Notes: generated from the sequence alone by a model not told the origin. 64,000 bases of DNA from Membranipora membranacea (GCA_914767715.1 OU612070.1:9689501-9753500); one strand, 5' to 3'; counted from the stretch's first letter, positions 11,305-23,498 are shown. A program made the numbers and translations.

Positions 11305-14300
11305 TTATATCCAAGAAAAGCAATCAGGATTTCTTGCACAACCAACCAAACATTTATTGGCGCTTGAGGCTGATGTGATACTAGCAATTACACTGCAGCT
11401 TTCCAGCTTGACCCCAGCCACCTTGAAATACTTCAAACCTGGACTGCTCTCTGTTTCAGGTCTCTCAACTGTTGATGCTAAAAGGTAAAAAGGTAGGTAA
11501 AGAAGGTTAAAAAAGGTTTCACAGGGGCAAGTTATTATGATTATGCTTGAATGATACTTTGCTGAGGTAGCTGAATCATGCACTTCTGAATCAGATAGAA
11601 AGTCAGAAGGACTATTTTTTCCAGATTTTAAGTAGTAGCAAATAGACAGATCTGAGCTGCCCAGAGTGTCTGTGTCGATTTTCCACCAACTGGATAACAG
11701 CAGGTTTGTAATAATTTGATGAAGAATGAAAAAAAAAACATGCATACCTTGTTTACATGGTACCTCTTCTTGACTGAAGGCGGCAGGTCCGCTTATAGAC
11801 ATACCATTGATGTTCAAAAGGTTTCCAAGTGTGAGGCAGTTGACATCATTCAACTGTTCATAGTTAAGCTCATAGTTCCACATGTTAAATAGAGCAATTT
11901 TTCCCCCAATGGTTTGTGTAACATCGAGTTTGCCATCTTCAAAAAATATAAAACAGAACAGAATGATTGAGCGAATTATATTAAATAACAACACACTGAA
12001 GAGATTTACACATATTACCGCTATCTATTTTATTCTCCACCTTCAGCAGCGTAGTCCATTGCTTTTGGGATTTGCAAGAGTAGTTACATGAACGCTTTCA
12101 CAAGTGGTCAATTGTGTGTTATACAAGGTTTTTTGCTATTATTAACATTGAATAGCAGTGTATGATATAGTTGTTGGTATCCTATGTCATAGCTGTTCTG
12201 AATTTAAACCATGACAACTATGTCTAGGCAATCTCTGAAAGCATAAATCATAATTATCCAAATCAATCAATTAGAGTCTGAATAATTTCCAGCAGACAAT
12301 TTGAAATCACTGTAGCTATGCATTTTTGAACGAAAGCAAATTTAATTTCAATTGTAGCTATTGAAGATTGACACATAGCCGATGGTCGCAGCATGCAGCC
12401 TCGATGGTTATTTTTTGTCTTCGCTGGCTTGTAAAACCATTGCACTAGGGTTGACACAACTCTGGTTCTCGACAAGTTCATTTTTTTGTGCAAAACTTAT
12501 CACTAGGGCTGGTACAGGTTCACAAAACCAGGAACAGGTTGGGTTAGCGAGTTTTGGTTATCTTTCAGGACAGAGCCCGGTCCGAGTACGCGTGAAACAG
12601 CGCTACTGAACCTGGTTTTTGCTGAGCTTAGGTAGAACATTTATTTTATACCCAACAGAGAATACACAAAGTACCGCAGTTAAAGCAACGCCTCATTCTC
12701 AGGTTGAGTCATGACTGACTAAATCAAAGCACCAGACTTTAAAAACCTGGAGATTATTCAATACCAAATCCATCTAGAAGCGATCACACTAGAATTTTTG
12801 TTTATTTGTGGTTAACATTATAAGGTCAAACCACTGGTGAATTATACGAGTGCATGATGCATTCCGGCTCTGCACCTCCCCAATATAATCCCTATTGCCT
12901 GGGTTATTGCATGATAATAACTGTTAACTGACAGCCAATTACTGTATATGGCAGCAATATCTTGGGGGCTTGTGACATCAAAATTGATTATGTGACTCGA
13001 CCAGGTTCAACACCCGTTCCAGCCCTACTTATCACATGTTTGCAATGTCATAACAAAAACAAAATAAAGTTATAGGTATGAAGTTTGGAGCTCACATTGC
13101 ATATCCTGTTCCTGGAGCAAGACCAAAGCCCCTCCTGGGCTAATAGAGCGGTCTCTCATATCAATGGAATCCCAGAGCTCAAAGTAACATGCGGCAGGAG
13201 ATTTACTATACCACTAAAATAAGTAACACACTTTACTCTGATGATATAAATCCCAACATTTCAACATCATTATGAAATTTGAAAAAAACAAGACAGTAAC
13301 ACACCAAAAATTATTGTGAGGAACAAGACTACCTAAGCGTAGTGAGACATTTATTTCTGGTGCCTGAGTATTGTATAAACAGATAAAAATGGACACCTAT
13401 ATTTTTTCATATTGTAACCATAAATTTAGATAAAGCGCTCACTGTTCACAACGCTTCATCAATTGCACTCACTTTGAATTTCTGTCCACTTGCCATTGTG
13501 AAGCAGTGATGGTTCCATCCAAGAAATCGCAAATCAGACTCAACAGAGCTCTCTGTCTCTCGGAACTGTCTGAGTGGATGAATGTCTGCCTGGCCAACTC
13601 TCAACGCACCATTCCCACCTAGCTCAATAACTAGTTCATTATCTGTGTCTAAAAGTGTATCACTGATCATTCAGCTAAAATTTCATACTGTGTTTGAAAT
13701 GCAGTTAGCCACCAAAATCTATATTAAAATTTATGCCAACAATAGATGGGATATTTTTTTGCATACCAAATAATAAATAAAGAATGCAATTTTGTTATCA
13801 ACATTTTGTATCACATTTAAAGTAGCATTCAACCCTGGCACCACTGAATATGAATCAACTTGCATTTTGCCTTCTCTTGTAGGCAATATACTCAACAAAG
13901 AAAATCCAAGGTATAGGCGCTGATTCTGCGCCACAGGGCAGTCAGCGGCCCCTTAGCCTCAATGGCTGCAATAAACTGAGTTAAATTGGGAGGCTAAATT
14001 TTGTTTATAATCTCATAGAAAATGCTTAATTTGTTTATTGAAAGCAATGATATTGTTTTTGTCGATGATTTTGTTATTGAGATGACTGTTTATGTACTAA
14101 GAGCGAAACAAACAAAAGATAACTGCTTCAAGAATGTCAATATTTCTTCATGACTGCGTACGGTCAACAACGGACCACTCATTCAACAATAATATTGTCT
14201 TGCCAATGATGATATCAAAAACATTAACACACCTGTAGTAGCAATACTAAAAAATGTATCACCTCGCCGATCGTCGTCATCCGGAACACCAAACAGCCAG

Positions 14301-15705
14301 AAGCAGACTGACAGATTATCAAGGGCTGGTAGTAGGTCTGTAGCATAGATGAATGTATCTATTCTTCGCTCCTGAGTGTAGACAGGTACCATCCTAGCTG
14401 TGGGTATAAAAAAAGCTCCCACGTTTTTCTGTTCGCTAATCAAGCATAAAATAACAGTGCAAAATGCATTTAAACCAGTGGCGTACATAGCAACAAAGCC
14501 TAAGGTATAGTTACAGCAACAACCAATTAAGTTGTTTTATATATCATTGGAAAGCTCTCTACATCAGGATTTTTATTAGCGGCACGTCATATGACGCGAT
14601 TTCACAGCCATCAAAAAAACCTGAAGATGCAATCTTGTTTTCAAAATAACTTTTGAACTGTTGGCGATAGAATCATAATTTGTCCAGCATTCACATCTAT
14701 ATTTGCTTTAGAATATGGAGGTATATTCTTATTGATTCCGCAGTATTGGGCATCACAACTATATTTTAGTAAATTCATGTGTGCACCAATCACGAATAAA
14801 CTGAAACTGGGCCTTTGGAGGTATTAAAAAATTGGTGATCCCACTATAACAATGTGTAACCGGCTAAGATTATGCATCTAATAACCCATCTTGTATATTA
14901 TGATGAAGAAAAAGAACGTCATTTATATTTTCTCAAAGTGTATTTTTGCAAAAATTCGCTATTTCTTGACGCCCTCAAAAGGTCAAAGACTGTGCGTTGT
15001 ATAAATATTGATCTGTATTTACTCAAATAAATTTTGTGATGATACTATACCTTAAAGTGTAATTGTATTAATATTGTATATAGTATAAAAATTGATACTA
15101 TGAGATCATAGAAAGCAATAGCCGAAAAAAATTTGATTCTCTTTTCATTTGTTTGAAAGAAAGAACAGTCAAATTATATGTTGACTGCATTACATCATGT
15201 GACATGAAGTCTTTAATAATTGTTTTTTGGTGATCCTGACATCGAGAGATTTCCGATGGTATACTAAACGATACGAATTTACTCAAGAGGGAATTTGTCA
15301 TTACAGGTGGCAACATGCTTACCTGGAAGATTGCAACTTTTTATTCATGTGCATGACACAGAGTATATTTAAAAAATTATTTAGACCCAATAATTTAAAA
15401 AATTTTAAACACGTAAAAGACTTATGAATTCCAATTTCAAAGAATGGAAAAATAATTGATGGTCTAGCAATCAATTTTTATTGGCACTCGTGATAAGTCA
15501 ATCATCAGGTCCCATGATGAATGTGGCACTGCAATACAAATCATGTAGCTCAAATAATATATGTTTAACAAAATAGGTCTGCAAGTATATATTTATTCAT
15601 TTAGAGTACTCCAAAAATGTTTGACTCACCATTATAACAACAGACTAGTATCACCACTATGAGGACGCTATATCTAGGCAAGAAACCAGCATGGCAGGAG
15701 TCCAT
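11305..15705 (-). CDS. secreted pentraxin-PAN/apple fusion protein, six exons
   Basis: Exons 15705-15630, 14415-14233, 13648-13473, 13177-13096, 11936-11748 and 11477-11305 join in matching phases (1,1,0,1,1) into 292 codons plus stop. Exon 1 is a signal peptide (SVLIVVILVCC). Residues about 27-225 are a pentraxin/LamG fold. Cys63 (VCFW) and Cys135 (HHCFTMAS) are at the conserved disulfide positions, NELVIEL follows, QEQD at 167-170 fits the calcium-site loop, and GGKIALFNMWNYEL is the classic GxIxxFNMW strand. The pentraxin signature HxCx[ST]WxS has Met138 in place of Trp. The last exon adds a PAN/apple start (YFKVAGVKLESC, then two further Cys and DCFSW) that stops early. Pentraxins are secreted multimeric pattern-recognition lectins and PAN domains bind protein or carbohydrate, so an extracellular recognition role is inferred. 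The exon 2 acceptor (GGGAG|CT) was chosen on phase and is the weakest junction. Confidence 0.8.
12504..13027. mobile_element. non-autonomous hAT-like element in pentraxin intron 4
   Basis: The ends are inverted: TAGGGCTGGTACAGGT on the left and the complement of TAGGGCTGGAACGGGT on the right. They are flanked by identical 8-bp duplications CTTATCAC (12496-12503 and 13028-13035). An 8-bp target duplication with TAGGG-type ends fits hAT elements. It is 524 bp with no transposase ORF, and lies in the 13095-11937 intron, where it need not harm splicing. Confidence 0.8.
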
Positions 15706-16194
15706 TTTGTAATATTTGGAAATTTCTTCAAGATCTGAGTTAGCTTATGTTTCCATACCATCCACCGCTAACGGAACTTCCACCTGGTATAGGGATGGAG
15801 ACAGCACCAACAAAGTCACCATTGAATTCGACTGCGATCAGATTCAGTCATCTTTAGATTATTTTAGATTCATTGTGTAAATAAATTTTAAGAATATGAT
15901 ATGCTTTAAAGCTTTAAATTCCTAAAAATACAATTTCCCTTTTTTTCGGCTTATTTAATTATGTTTCCTTGGTTTTTTTTTAGCTAAAGGAAGTTGGAAT
16001 TTGGATAGAAAATAACGCTACTTGCATGTTTGTAACAGATAATTATTTTTCTAGGTTGACAGCGTTTGATACCCTCTTACTTTTACCTATTGACAGGGGG
16101 TACAATAAGCATGGACAGAATAACAGTTGTACATGGAAGGTTGAAAGCATAGCAGTTTCCTCAAAACGAAATGAGGTAATATTGATTGTTCATT

Positions 16195-16285
16195 TCAGCA
16201 GCCGTCTGAGTTCACTGTGTGGCATTCAACTCCAGGCTCAAAGCCACAAGAGCCATTTGTTGAAGTTTTGAATGTGTTGTTTTCC
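16195..16285 (-). pseudogene. decayed paralogous 3' exon of the ten-cysteine peptide gene
   Basis: The minus strand reads NGSCGFEPGVEC, closely matching the SCGCEPGTEC core of the last exon of the gene at 17283-20094, and then reaches a stop about ten residues later. One cysteine of the CxC pair has become Phe, and the downstream segment with the last cysteine is rearranged. No acceptor or upstream exons are convincing. It is most likely the remnant of a tandem duplicate about 1 kb downstream of the intact gene. A short active paralogue with a different exon structure is the alternative. Confidence 0.55.
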
Positions 16286-16602
16286 AGTGTTTTATCATGA
16301 ACCAACCTTGTTAGTTAAAAACTGAAAAAGAATGTTTGAAAAGAGAGTAAAGAAGAGCACAGCCAGTTCAGCCACAATAACATCAAGCAGAGCCAAGGCA
16401 ACACATGACTACTGTACCCACTATACGACCAAAGAAGCTCTGCCAGCTTAACTGTGGATCACACCCTGGCCCTATCCAAACTCTCAGAAGTACTTGGTAG
16501 TAAGAATTTTAGCTTTTCAAAATTATTTTAAATGATCTTCTCTGTTCTCATTCTCCTGATCGCGTGCAAAACATGTTTTGAAGTACCGGTCCTAGTTTGA
16601 TG

Positions 16603-16655
16603 TCACTTGCCACTTGCCACTTGACACTTGACATTTGACACTTGTCACTTGCGTG
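16603..16655. repeat. 7-bp tandem repeat (CACTTGC/CACTTGA)
   Basis: About seven successive heptamers of CACTTGC, CACTTGA and close variants. No coding role is visible. Confidence 0.8.
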
Positions 16656-17282
16656 GCCCTAGAACTCCTATCCGTAGGTCGAATCAGGATAAAAAAATTC
16701 TCTAGACTTTCGGTCAATGGCTGACCATTGCATCATCAGGGTAAAATTAAGTTGCTATTTCAGGTTTTTTATGACTCTCATGGAAAGTTATGGCAACTTG
16801 ATTCCTTGGAGTTCTGGTTTTTCACAATTAACTTTAAATTGAATCTAGGAAATTTGAGCTCGGGTTGAATTCTGTGTGGCTCAAGAATATTTCAATAGGA
16901 CTTTGATCTCAGAATTAATTTAATAAGAAATAAAATTGTCAAATCAAGTATTTATTTGCGACAAATATTTTAGATTTATCCAAAATCTTAAGAATACTAC
17001 AGTGGTAGTCGCTTATGGCGGCAGTGCAGTTCTCTTAGATAGCCCACAACTCAAAGCTAGCTTTGACAGTTTAGCTACCAGTTTTAATTATCATTACTCC
17101 CTTCAATTGATCTTTTATATGCATAGAAAACTGCAGATGGTAGCAGAGCTTTCCCAAGCAAGATATTGCATTATAGCATTATTATAACAATGTCTTTCTA
17201 ACCTTCTGATCAGTGGCTATTTGCAATGCCTTTGACTTTTATTATCCTCTATTTCATTCATAACTGACAGAATATCATTAAT

Positions 17283-20094
17283 TTATTCACAGAAAGAGTT
17301 TCCTGGTCTGAAGATGATCTTCCTCTTGCTTGTGGCATCTTTGTAGTAGACACATTCAGTTCCAGGCTCACAGCCGCAGGAGGCAAATCCTGGAGTGTGG
17401 CAGCTGGCTCCCTTAGCAATATATCTCACACATGTGCCATTTCCTCTGACTGAAAAGAAGAAATATCACAGTGAAAACTGTTAATGGTGAGTGAAATAGA
17501 ATTATGGTTTGTTTGACTGAAGCGAAACCTGACAATGAACACCAGTAAAAAAAGTTTTGGTATACTAAATGGAAACGCCCTGTAACTTGTCTGGCCAGTC
17601 TAGATAATCACATGATGGGAAGAAGAAGAAATCATCTCTCAATGCAAAATGCAAGGGATTGTGTAACAGTCGAACTGCTAGACTGTAGTAAATGATAGAG
17701 TTTCAACATCAGTGGATAAACCATAAAATTGTTATACGAAGAGTGAAGTTCTGCTGTTTATTGATTTTCCAACATTTGTGTTTTATAATGGTAAGATCAT
17801 CGATCACCTTTACCACTAGATTTTTGAAAGCAAACATAATGGAACGATTGGCCTGCAATAATTCTCGGATTGTCACAAATGTTGGGCGATAACGGTAATT
17901 TTTGAGAAAATCTCATGTTATAATCAGAAGTGCTTCAACATCACTTCAAAGATCATGTCAACGTTAACGAAGTATACTCTGTTTCTCAACAAATATTTTT
18001 TATTTAGTTCTGCAACAGTGTATGATAAACATTCATGTCCTAAATGCTAGACATTCTGCGCATGCGCAGCTCTGAGGCAGGCGCTGATCTCTGCAAAATT
18101 GAGTCTTGGAATGCCGAAGCCATTAGTAGCAAGAGCAATATTCTGTTGTCGATTTTCAGTTCAGACAGGGGCTGTCTCATTCTCCCTTACTGTCAGAACC
18201 TAAAGTAGCATTTTTGCGGATACACATGCACAAATCACAGACGAGCATGATGTATACCTTACGACATCACTTTTGTGGTAATGATAGCCTAGTCTATCAG
18301 GGATGAGGGAGTCAATATGAATGCTAGAGCTGCAAAAGGGAGAGAGAAAATTATTTGAATAGTTATTTACGCTACACTGCATGATTTAAATATTATCTCA
18401 TCATTTATTTATTCAAAATCATTCAAACTTACTCAATTTTCCATCTTTGATCACATCAAGGATTGCTCTTCTGCTGACAATTTGGAATCTGTAGTTGTCT
18501 ACACAACACATGCCATCATCACAGTCATTGGAGGTATTGCATGTCTAAATAGATCATCATCTGGTCATTATTCATTAATTATAGCAGATATATATCCAAT
18601 TTTAAGTCTCCCAATGAATTATGAATGATGGTAACAGTGATATGAGATTGAAGATTGCGTGTTTTAAAGTTGAAGAACCGATCTAAATGAAAAATCAATA
18701 GAAGATTTCCAAATTTCTAGTAGACTGGATTCAGTCATACAACTTTAAGTTATCCACTCAGGTTGGGTTTGTTGGTTTGAACAGACAACTCCACCCAACA
18801 ACAAACCAAAACCACCCTCCCTGCCAAAACCAGGGAGTTTGGTCCCAAACTCCCTGCCAAAACCCATCCGTGTTACTGATTTTGGATCACAGGATCCCGG
18901 GTTTGAGCTCCACCAGGTGCATTAATTATCTAGAAAAAAATGATCACTTTCATTAGCTAATAAACTTGCTGGCTCAGTTCTCACAGGCATTTAGTTACAG
19001 CAGTTTTATCTCGAGTCCAGTTGTTTTGAAGAATTTATTCAGAAGATTAGAGTTTTAAAATTGAAGATTGCTCTATTTTCTCTGAAAAAATTGAAGACAG
19101 TAAAATACACAGCATCACTATGGCTAGTTGTTGAAATTTTTCCTTCAGTAATACATGAAGCTTCAGTAGCATCCCAACCCCGAGGTGTTATTATAAAACT
19201 AGGGGCGGACACACACAGTACTCAGACAAAATTGAATATTAACTATCAGAGATACACATCCCTAAAGTGTAATAAACACAAGAAAAACTAAACTAGGACT
19301 AATATGGTAGACTTTCTCTCCAAGGGAAATCAAGGTTAAAGCGTTTAGGAAAGCAAATAACAACCACTATTCATATCAGAGCTTTCCCATAGCAATAAAT
19401 ATAAAAACTAAATTAACTCGCAAAAGGACATTATTGCATGATGTTATCTATTTCGAAGTGCGAAAACCCAGGGTCTAGAAAGGTCTAGAGTATGTAATCT
19501 CCTCTGTAACTTAAACACTAAGATGATTATCCAATTACAGTATAACAATAAGCCTAGGCCTGGCTTGCCTAGGACAGTTGCAAGGCTGCTCAACTTACAC
19601 TAGGAATTATCAAAAAATAGTATTGGTTAAACGTAGCGTAGTCAAAGATACCTTAGTGATAATCAGTGACAGGGGAGCTAACATACCGTAGACCCTTCTA
19701 GACCCTGGGTTTTCGGATTAGGTTACATCATAGAATAATATCCTACCTATAGTGAATAAATTTTAATTTTTTGCTCATCGCTATGGCAAAGCTCTGATAT
19801 GAACAGTGGCCGACTTTTGCTTTCCCAAACACTTTAAGTGGAATCGAGGATGTCATAGCCATGACCTAAATAAAAAACGGCCACAATGTAACATAGGCAA
19901 AGTGGGAACTTAATGGATAAAAGTTACAAATTTTAAATATGAAGCACAAATTATTTTCTGTGCATGAATTAAAGTTGAAGACGGGAGATTACAAACAAAT
20001 TTTTTTGCAATTAACACATTTGGCGATGACAGAGCGTACTTACCCCAGCAAATGTAGCAGCGATACAGCAGACAAGGAGAATGAGGACCTTCAT
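17283..20094 (-). CDS. secreted ten-cysteine peptide, colipase/prokineticin-like fold, complete, three exons
   Basis: Exons 20094-20044, 18544-18433 and 17449-17283 join in phases 0 and 1 with good consensus sites (GGG|GTAAGT, TTTAG|ACA, A|GTAAGT, TTTTCAG|TC) to give 109 residues and a stop. Exon 1 is a signal peptide (MKVLILLVCCIAATFAG). The mature peptide has Cys at 19, 25, 30, 31, 61, 71, 79, 81, 87 and 108: C-x5-C-x4-CC, C-x9-C, then CxC-x5-C. This is the disulfide layout of prokineticins, astakines, Dickkopf C-terminal domains and colipase, but with a long loop of 29 residues between CC and the fifth Cys. Family members are secreted ligands or cofactors, and some are venom components. 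The receptor and function here are unknown. The N-terminal AVIT of vertebrate prokineticins is absent. Intron 1 holds a TTAA-flanked element. This gene model is the best supported in the window. Confidence 0.82.
19340..19833. mobile_element. TTAA-flanked MITE with long inverted repeats (Kolobok- or piggyBac-like)
   Basis: The left end AGCGTTTAGGAAAGC and the complement of the right end AGTGTTTGGGAAAGC are inverted, and similarity continues inward, including ATATCAGAGCTTT and a GGTCTAGA-containing block near 19475 and 19690. Both ends are flanked by TTAA (19336-19339, 19834-19837), the duplication made by Kolobok and piggyBac transposases. It is 494 bp and has no ORF. It sits in intron 1 of the ten-cysteine peptide gene. 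Confidence 0.75.
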
Positions 20095-20727
20095 GACAAG
20101 ACTCGAACTGTCCAGAGTGAAATGTAAGCAAGGAATGGTGTGCCAGATCTAGTACAGTAAGCAGATAAGGCCTACAATGTCACTGTGTGTAATGCCATCT
20201 GGTGATGTTCACACGACCACCGGAAGCACATAAAGCATCTGTCTGATTCACTCCTGGTACATTGTCGGTCAACAAGATATAAACAAGGTGGTGTTTGTTG
20301 TCGCAGGCTTTCAATTTGTATATGGACTATATTGATTATTTATTGGGGCTGTCAAGTCATGGTGTTTCATGGAAGTTGACTGGCAGTAATGGCTCCTAAA
20401 CATCGGGAAGAGTGTGACAAAGTTGCATTGTCGCATGTAGGCTTACACATTATTGATTCAAAAAAACTATGGCAGTGGCAACTGTAAAGCAGCAACTGGT
20501 TACACCAAAGACAAAATACACTGTCTATGGTTTATACTCTTTATCGGAATCTGAGCTAATACAGTTGAGTTGAAGCATAATATCTAAGGTAATCCGACGT
20601 TGATAATAGATATTTCATAGTTAAGACCCTGATGATTGTATTCCTATTCGACATTATTTTTGTTGGTGGCTTTTGTTTCCCAAAAGAAAAAAAAACTGGA
20701 TTTCATGTTGAATTGTCATAGCAACAT

Positions 20728-21050
20728 GATTAGATTAGATTAGATTTTATTGATACATTCGTTATCAATGATGATAGTGTGGAATGTGTACAATGCGTAA
20801 AAAAAAAATACTAAGAGCGGTGATTGATGAAATATGTCATAAAAAAAGGAAAAAACGATTTGGCACGCTTTTGTGTTCTACATTTCTTAGGTCTAAAAAT
20901 GGTATTATTACGAGAGAAAACCTTACTAAAGTTTCTTGGTATTTGATTATAAAGTGGATGGGTCGGATCATCAGCTATTCGTAAAAAATGGCACTTCGAG
21001 AGTTCAATAATAAAATCATATATGGTGGGCAAAGCTAAAACATGAGTCAC
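20728..21050 (-). mobile_element. LINE 3' end: reverse transcriptase C-terminus and (ATCTA)n-type tail
   Basis: The minus-strand ORF 21050-20811 ends with HPLYNQIP, then KKCRTQKRAKSFFPFF, matching the C-terminal R-x-x-x-SFFP region of many non-LTR retrotransposon polymerases. About 60 bp beyond the stop the minus strand reads repeated ATCTA/TAATC words (20731-20755), a common LINE 3' tail. The 5' part, including all polymerase motifs, is missing, as expected of a 5'-truncated insertion. Confidence 0.65.
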
Positions 21051-22540
21051 TTTTAAATTGCATTAACACTTTATGTGGCCAGTTCAAATATTAAAAATCG
21101 GTGACAATCAAATGAATCATTCCTTAAGCCCGGGGAGGCTTCTTAAATATCCCGAAGCACCCTACCCGCTTCACAGCCACAGTCAGGGACTCTCGCTCGT
21201 GTGCGTAGACTGATACCATTCTCTTTGACATACATAAAGAGCTTTAGAAGACTGTCCAGGTACGTGAATCATTAACAGATACAACAACTTCTCAGTTCCG
21301 AGAACATATCACAATTCACAATTTTATGTGTCCAGTTACTTTATAATCCATTAAATTGGGTTGTCTTCTCTTTTGGCATAACAACACAACTCCGAAACAC
21401 GTTAATATCAAAAGTGACCAACAACGTAAAACAAGTACGTGACGACAATTTTACGTGATGTGACGTGAGAAGACAAAAAAATGAGATTTTGCAAATATTT
21501 AGGATGATAACTACTTTCATGTTGATTTGAATTTTCATATCATGTACTACTAAAACCTAAGACTACCTGAAACAGCTGGGGCTGTCGCTTGACTCAATAC
21601 AAACAGGAGTTTCTGCATTGACGCTTAAAATCCTGCTGATAAGACACCAAGATAATAAAGGCGATGTAATTTAAATTATGGAGCTTTTTGCTTATCCTGC
21701 AGGCCAAGAGTTTTGTTCATTAAAAATAAACAAATATAATGTTGGTTAGCAGTATTGAAATTTGCCACATTCACAGCATGACATTGACGATATACTTGGC
21801 CCTACTTTCTTTTTAGTGGGTGATAATAATAGTTTCTAGTAGAACAGTTTGGCTCCCTCTGGTTGCTGTCCTCAGGGAGAAATGCAAAGACAGCCATTGA
21901 CTGTTGCAATATCCCTTAGCTTTTTTTATCACCTGTCATTATTTATTCTGGCAGCTCCATGATTTACTTTGATAATGTTGAACCACTGAATTAGATTCTT
22001 CTCTTAGAATGGAAATAGTATCATAGCGTTATACGGTTAGGACACTAAACACAGGGACCCATCTGACTGTTATCTGATTGGCTGTCCCTAGTAGCATGAA
22101 TAATTAGCCTGAGAAATTGTCTTGTTTACAAAATTGCAAACAGTAATTATACCCCATACAGTGTCGATGATTAGGGCATTTCTAGATTGCTACTAGGGAC
22201 TGGCTATTTTTGCAAGCCCTTTGTTTTGCAAAAGAAAGCTAATGATGCTATTCCAGATATGGAATTCAATGTGTTGAACACTTCCACAGAATAGACAAAG
22301 AGAAATATACATGCAAAGCTTTTGTGAACCAAGGATTTGTCTCCCCTGGCCTGCAATGAAAGTAGTTAGGAGGGGAGGCAAAATTATAAAACGTAAAGTG
22401 GCTGACCTTTCTGAGGTGAGTGAATATCACACAAGATTAGTTTTGTAGACTAGGACTTATATACACCATTTTCCCCAGTGCTCAACCCAGGGCTCATGAG
22501 CCGCACTTTCTTTCAATATTGGGGGCTTGTTGAAGGCACA
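21051..22540. other. no gene recognised
   Basis: No supported exon, element end or strong repeat was found in this stretch. Confidence 0.5.
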
Positions 22541-22689
22541 AACGTCAAAATGTCGCATTCTAGCGTTCCCAAAAATCCCAAAAACGTCGCAACGAAGGGT
22601 TTTTATAACGTCGCAAACCCACAAACATCGCAATTTTTTAAACGTCGCAATAGCTCGAACCCACTAACGTCGCAAATGTCGCAACTCGA
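22541..22689. repeat. interspersed AACGTCGCAA motif cluster
   Basis: The word ACGTCGCAA and close relatives (AATGTCGCA, ACATCGCAA) recur about seven times within 150 bp at irregular spacing, in sequence that is otherwise AT-rich and CpG-poor. It is not a strict tandem repeat. It could be a transposon subterminal region or a degenerate minisatellite. Confidence 0.6.
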
Positions 22690-22734
22690 CTAAAATGCCG
22701 AGTTGTCTTCTCATTTGATGCAAATTGGTGATGA

Positions 22735-23180
22735 TAATATGTTGCGAGATGTAGACAGGAGTCTACGAATTTCAAAACACGGTGGGGAGTTGAATATCAA
22801 AGTTATAATATTGTGCTATGGAAAACTGTTGAGTATTTTTCAGGTCATTTGAATCATTTTTTCACTTTTTTTATTGTTACCTCAGAATCAAATTATGCTG
22901 TCATAAAAGGGACCCTAATCAACCTCTAGCAGATAAAGTGACATACCAATTGGTAGAGGATACAGATTTCAAAACACTATGGGAGTTGAAATATTAAGGA
23001 TATTGTACCAATTTATATCAGAGAAAAAGTTTGAACTTCCTAGGATCATGACAAAACTTGTTACCAGAATTCATTACTGCTGTCTTATACGGGATGCTTA
23101 TCAGGGTTTAGCACAAGTAAGGCGAATATCTGCATACATGTCAAGCTTGAAATATACCGTCATGTTTGATATAGGCTATG
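22735..23180. repeat. diverged direct duplication, about 225-bp period
   Basis: Both halves contain ATTTCAAAACAC followed by a GGGAGTTGAA-like block, then CAGAATxxATTAxTGCTGTC further on. This suggests an old tandem duplication. No coding content was recognised. Confidence 0.45.
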
Positions 23181-23429
23181 CTTGAAGTATGATTTTACAC
23201 TACTTGGAATACCAGAAATAGGAAAAAAATATGAAATAATTTATGCATGAACCGCTTCATCTCTTTATGAATTATCCTTTATCTACTGACTAAGGAGCTT
23301 TGGTTTGGGAATTCCATAGATATGCATTATGGGATGCGTTATCCTCTTAAATTTTATTGATTCGTTATTGTTTACTCTCTGAAATAGAAGTCTTCAACGT
23401 GCTACGTCTTGAAAGAGCATGGCAAACAG

Positions 23430-23498
23430 TAGCCTGTCTAGACAAGCATTGCTAGAAGGAGAGGGAACCCCTCCGGCAAAGCTTGTCAAGACAGGGTA
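23430..23498. mobile_element. foldback MITE, TAGCCTG family, copy 2
   Basis: TAGCCTGTCTAGACAAGC at the left is the inverted partner of GCTTGTCAAGACAGGGTA at the right, with a 33-bp centre. No clear target duplication is visible. Confidence 0.6.

Noticed and set aside
13731-13934. Minus-strand ORF between pentraxin exons as an additional exon
   Set aside because: Exons at 14233 and 13648 already join in phase into a continuous pentraxin domain, and this ORF has no pentraxin motif.
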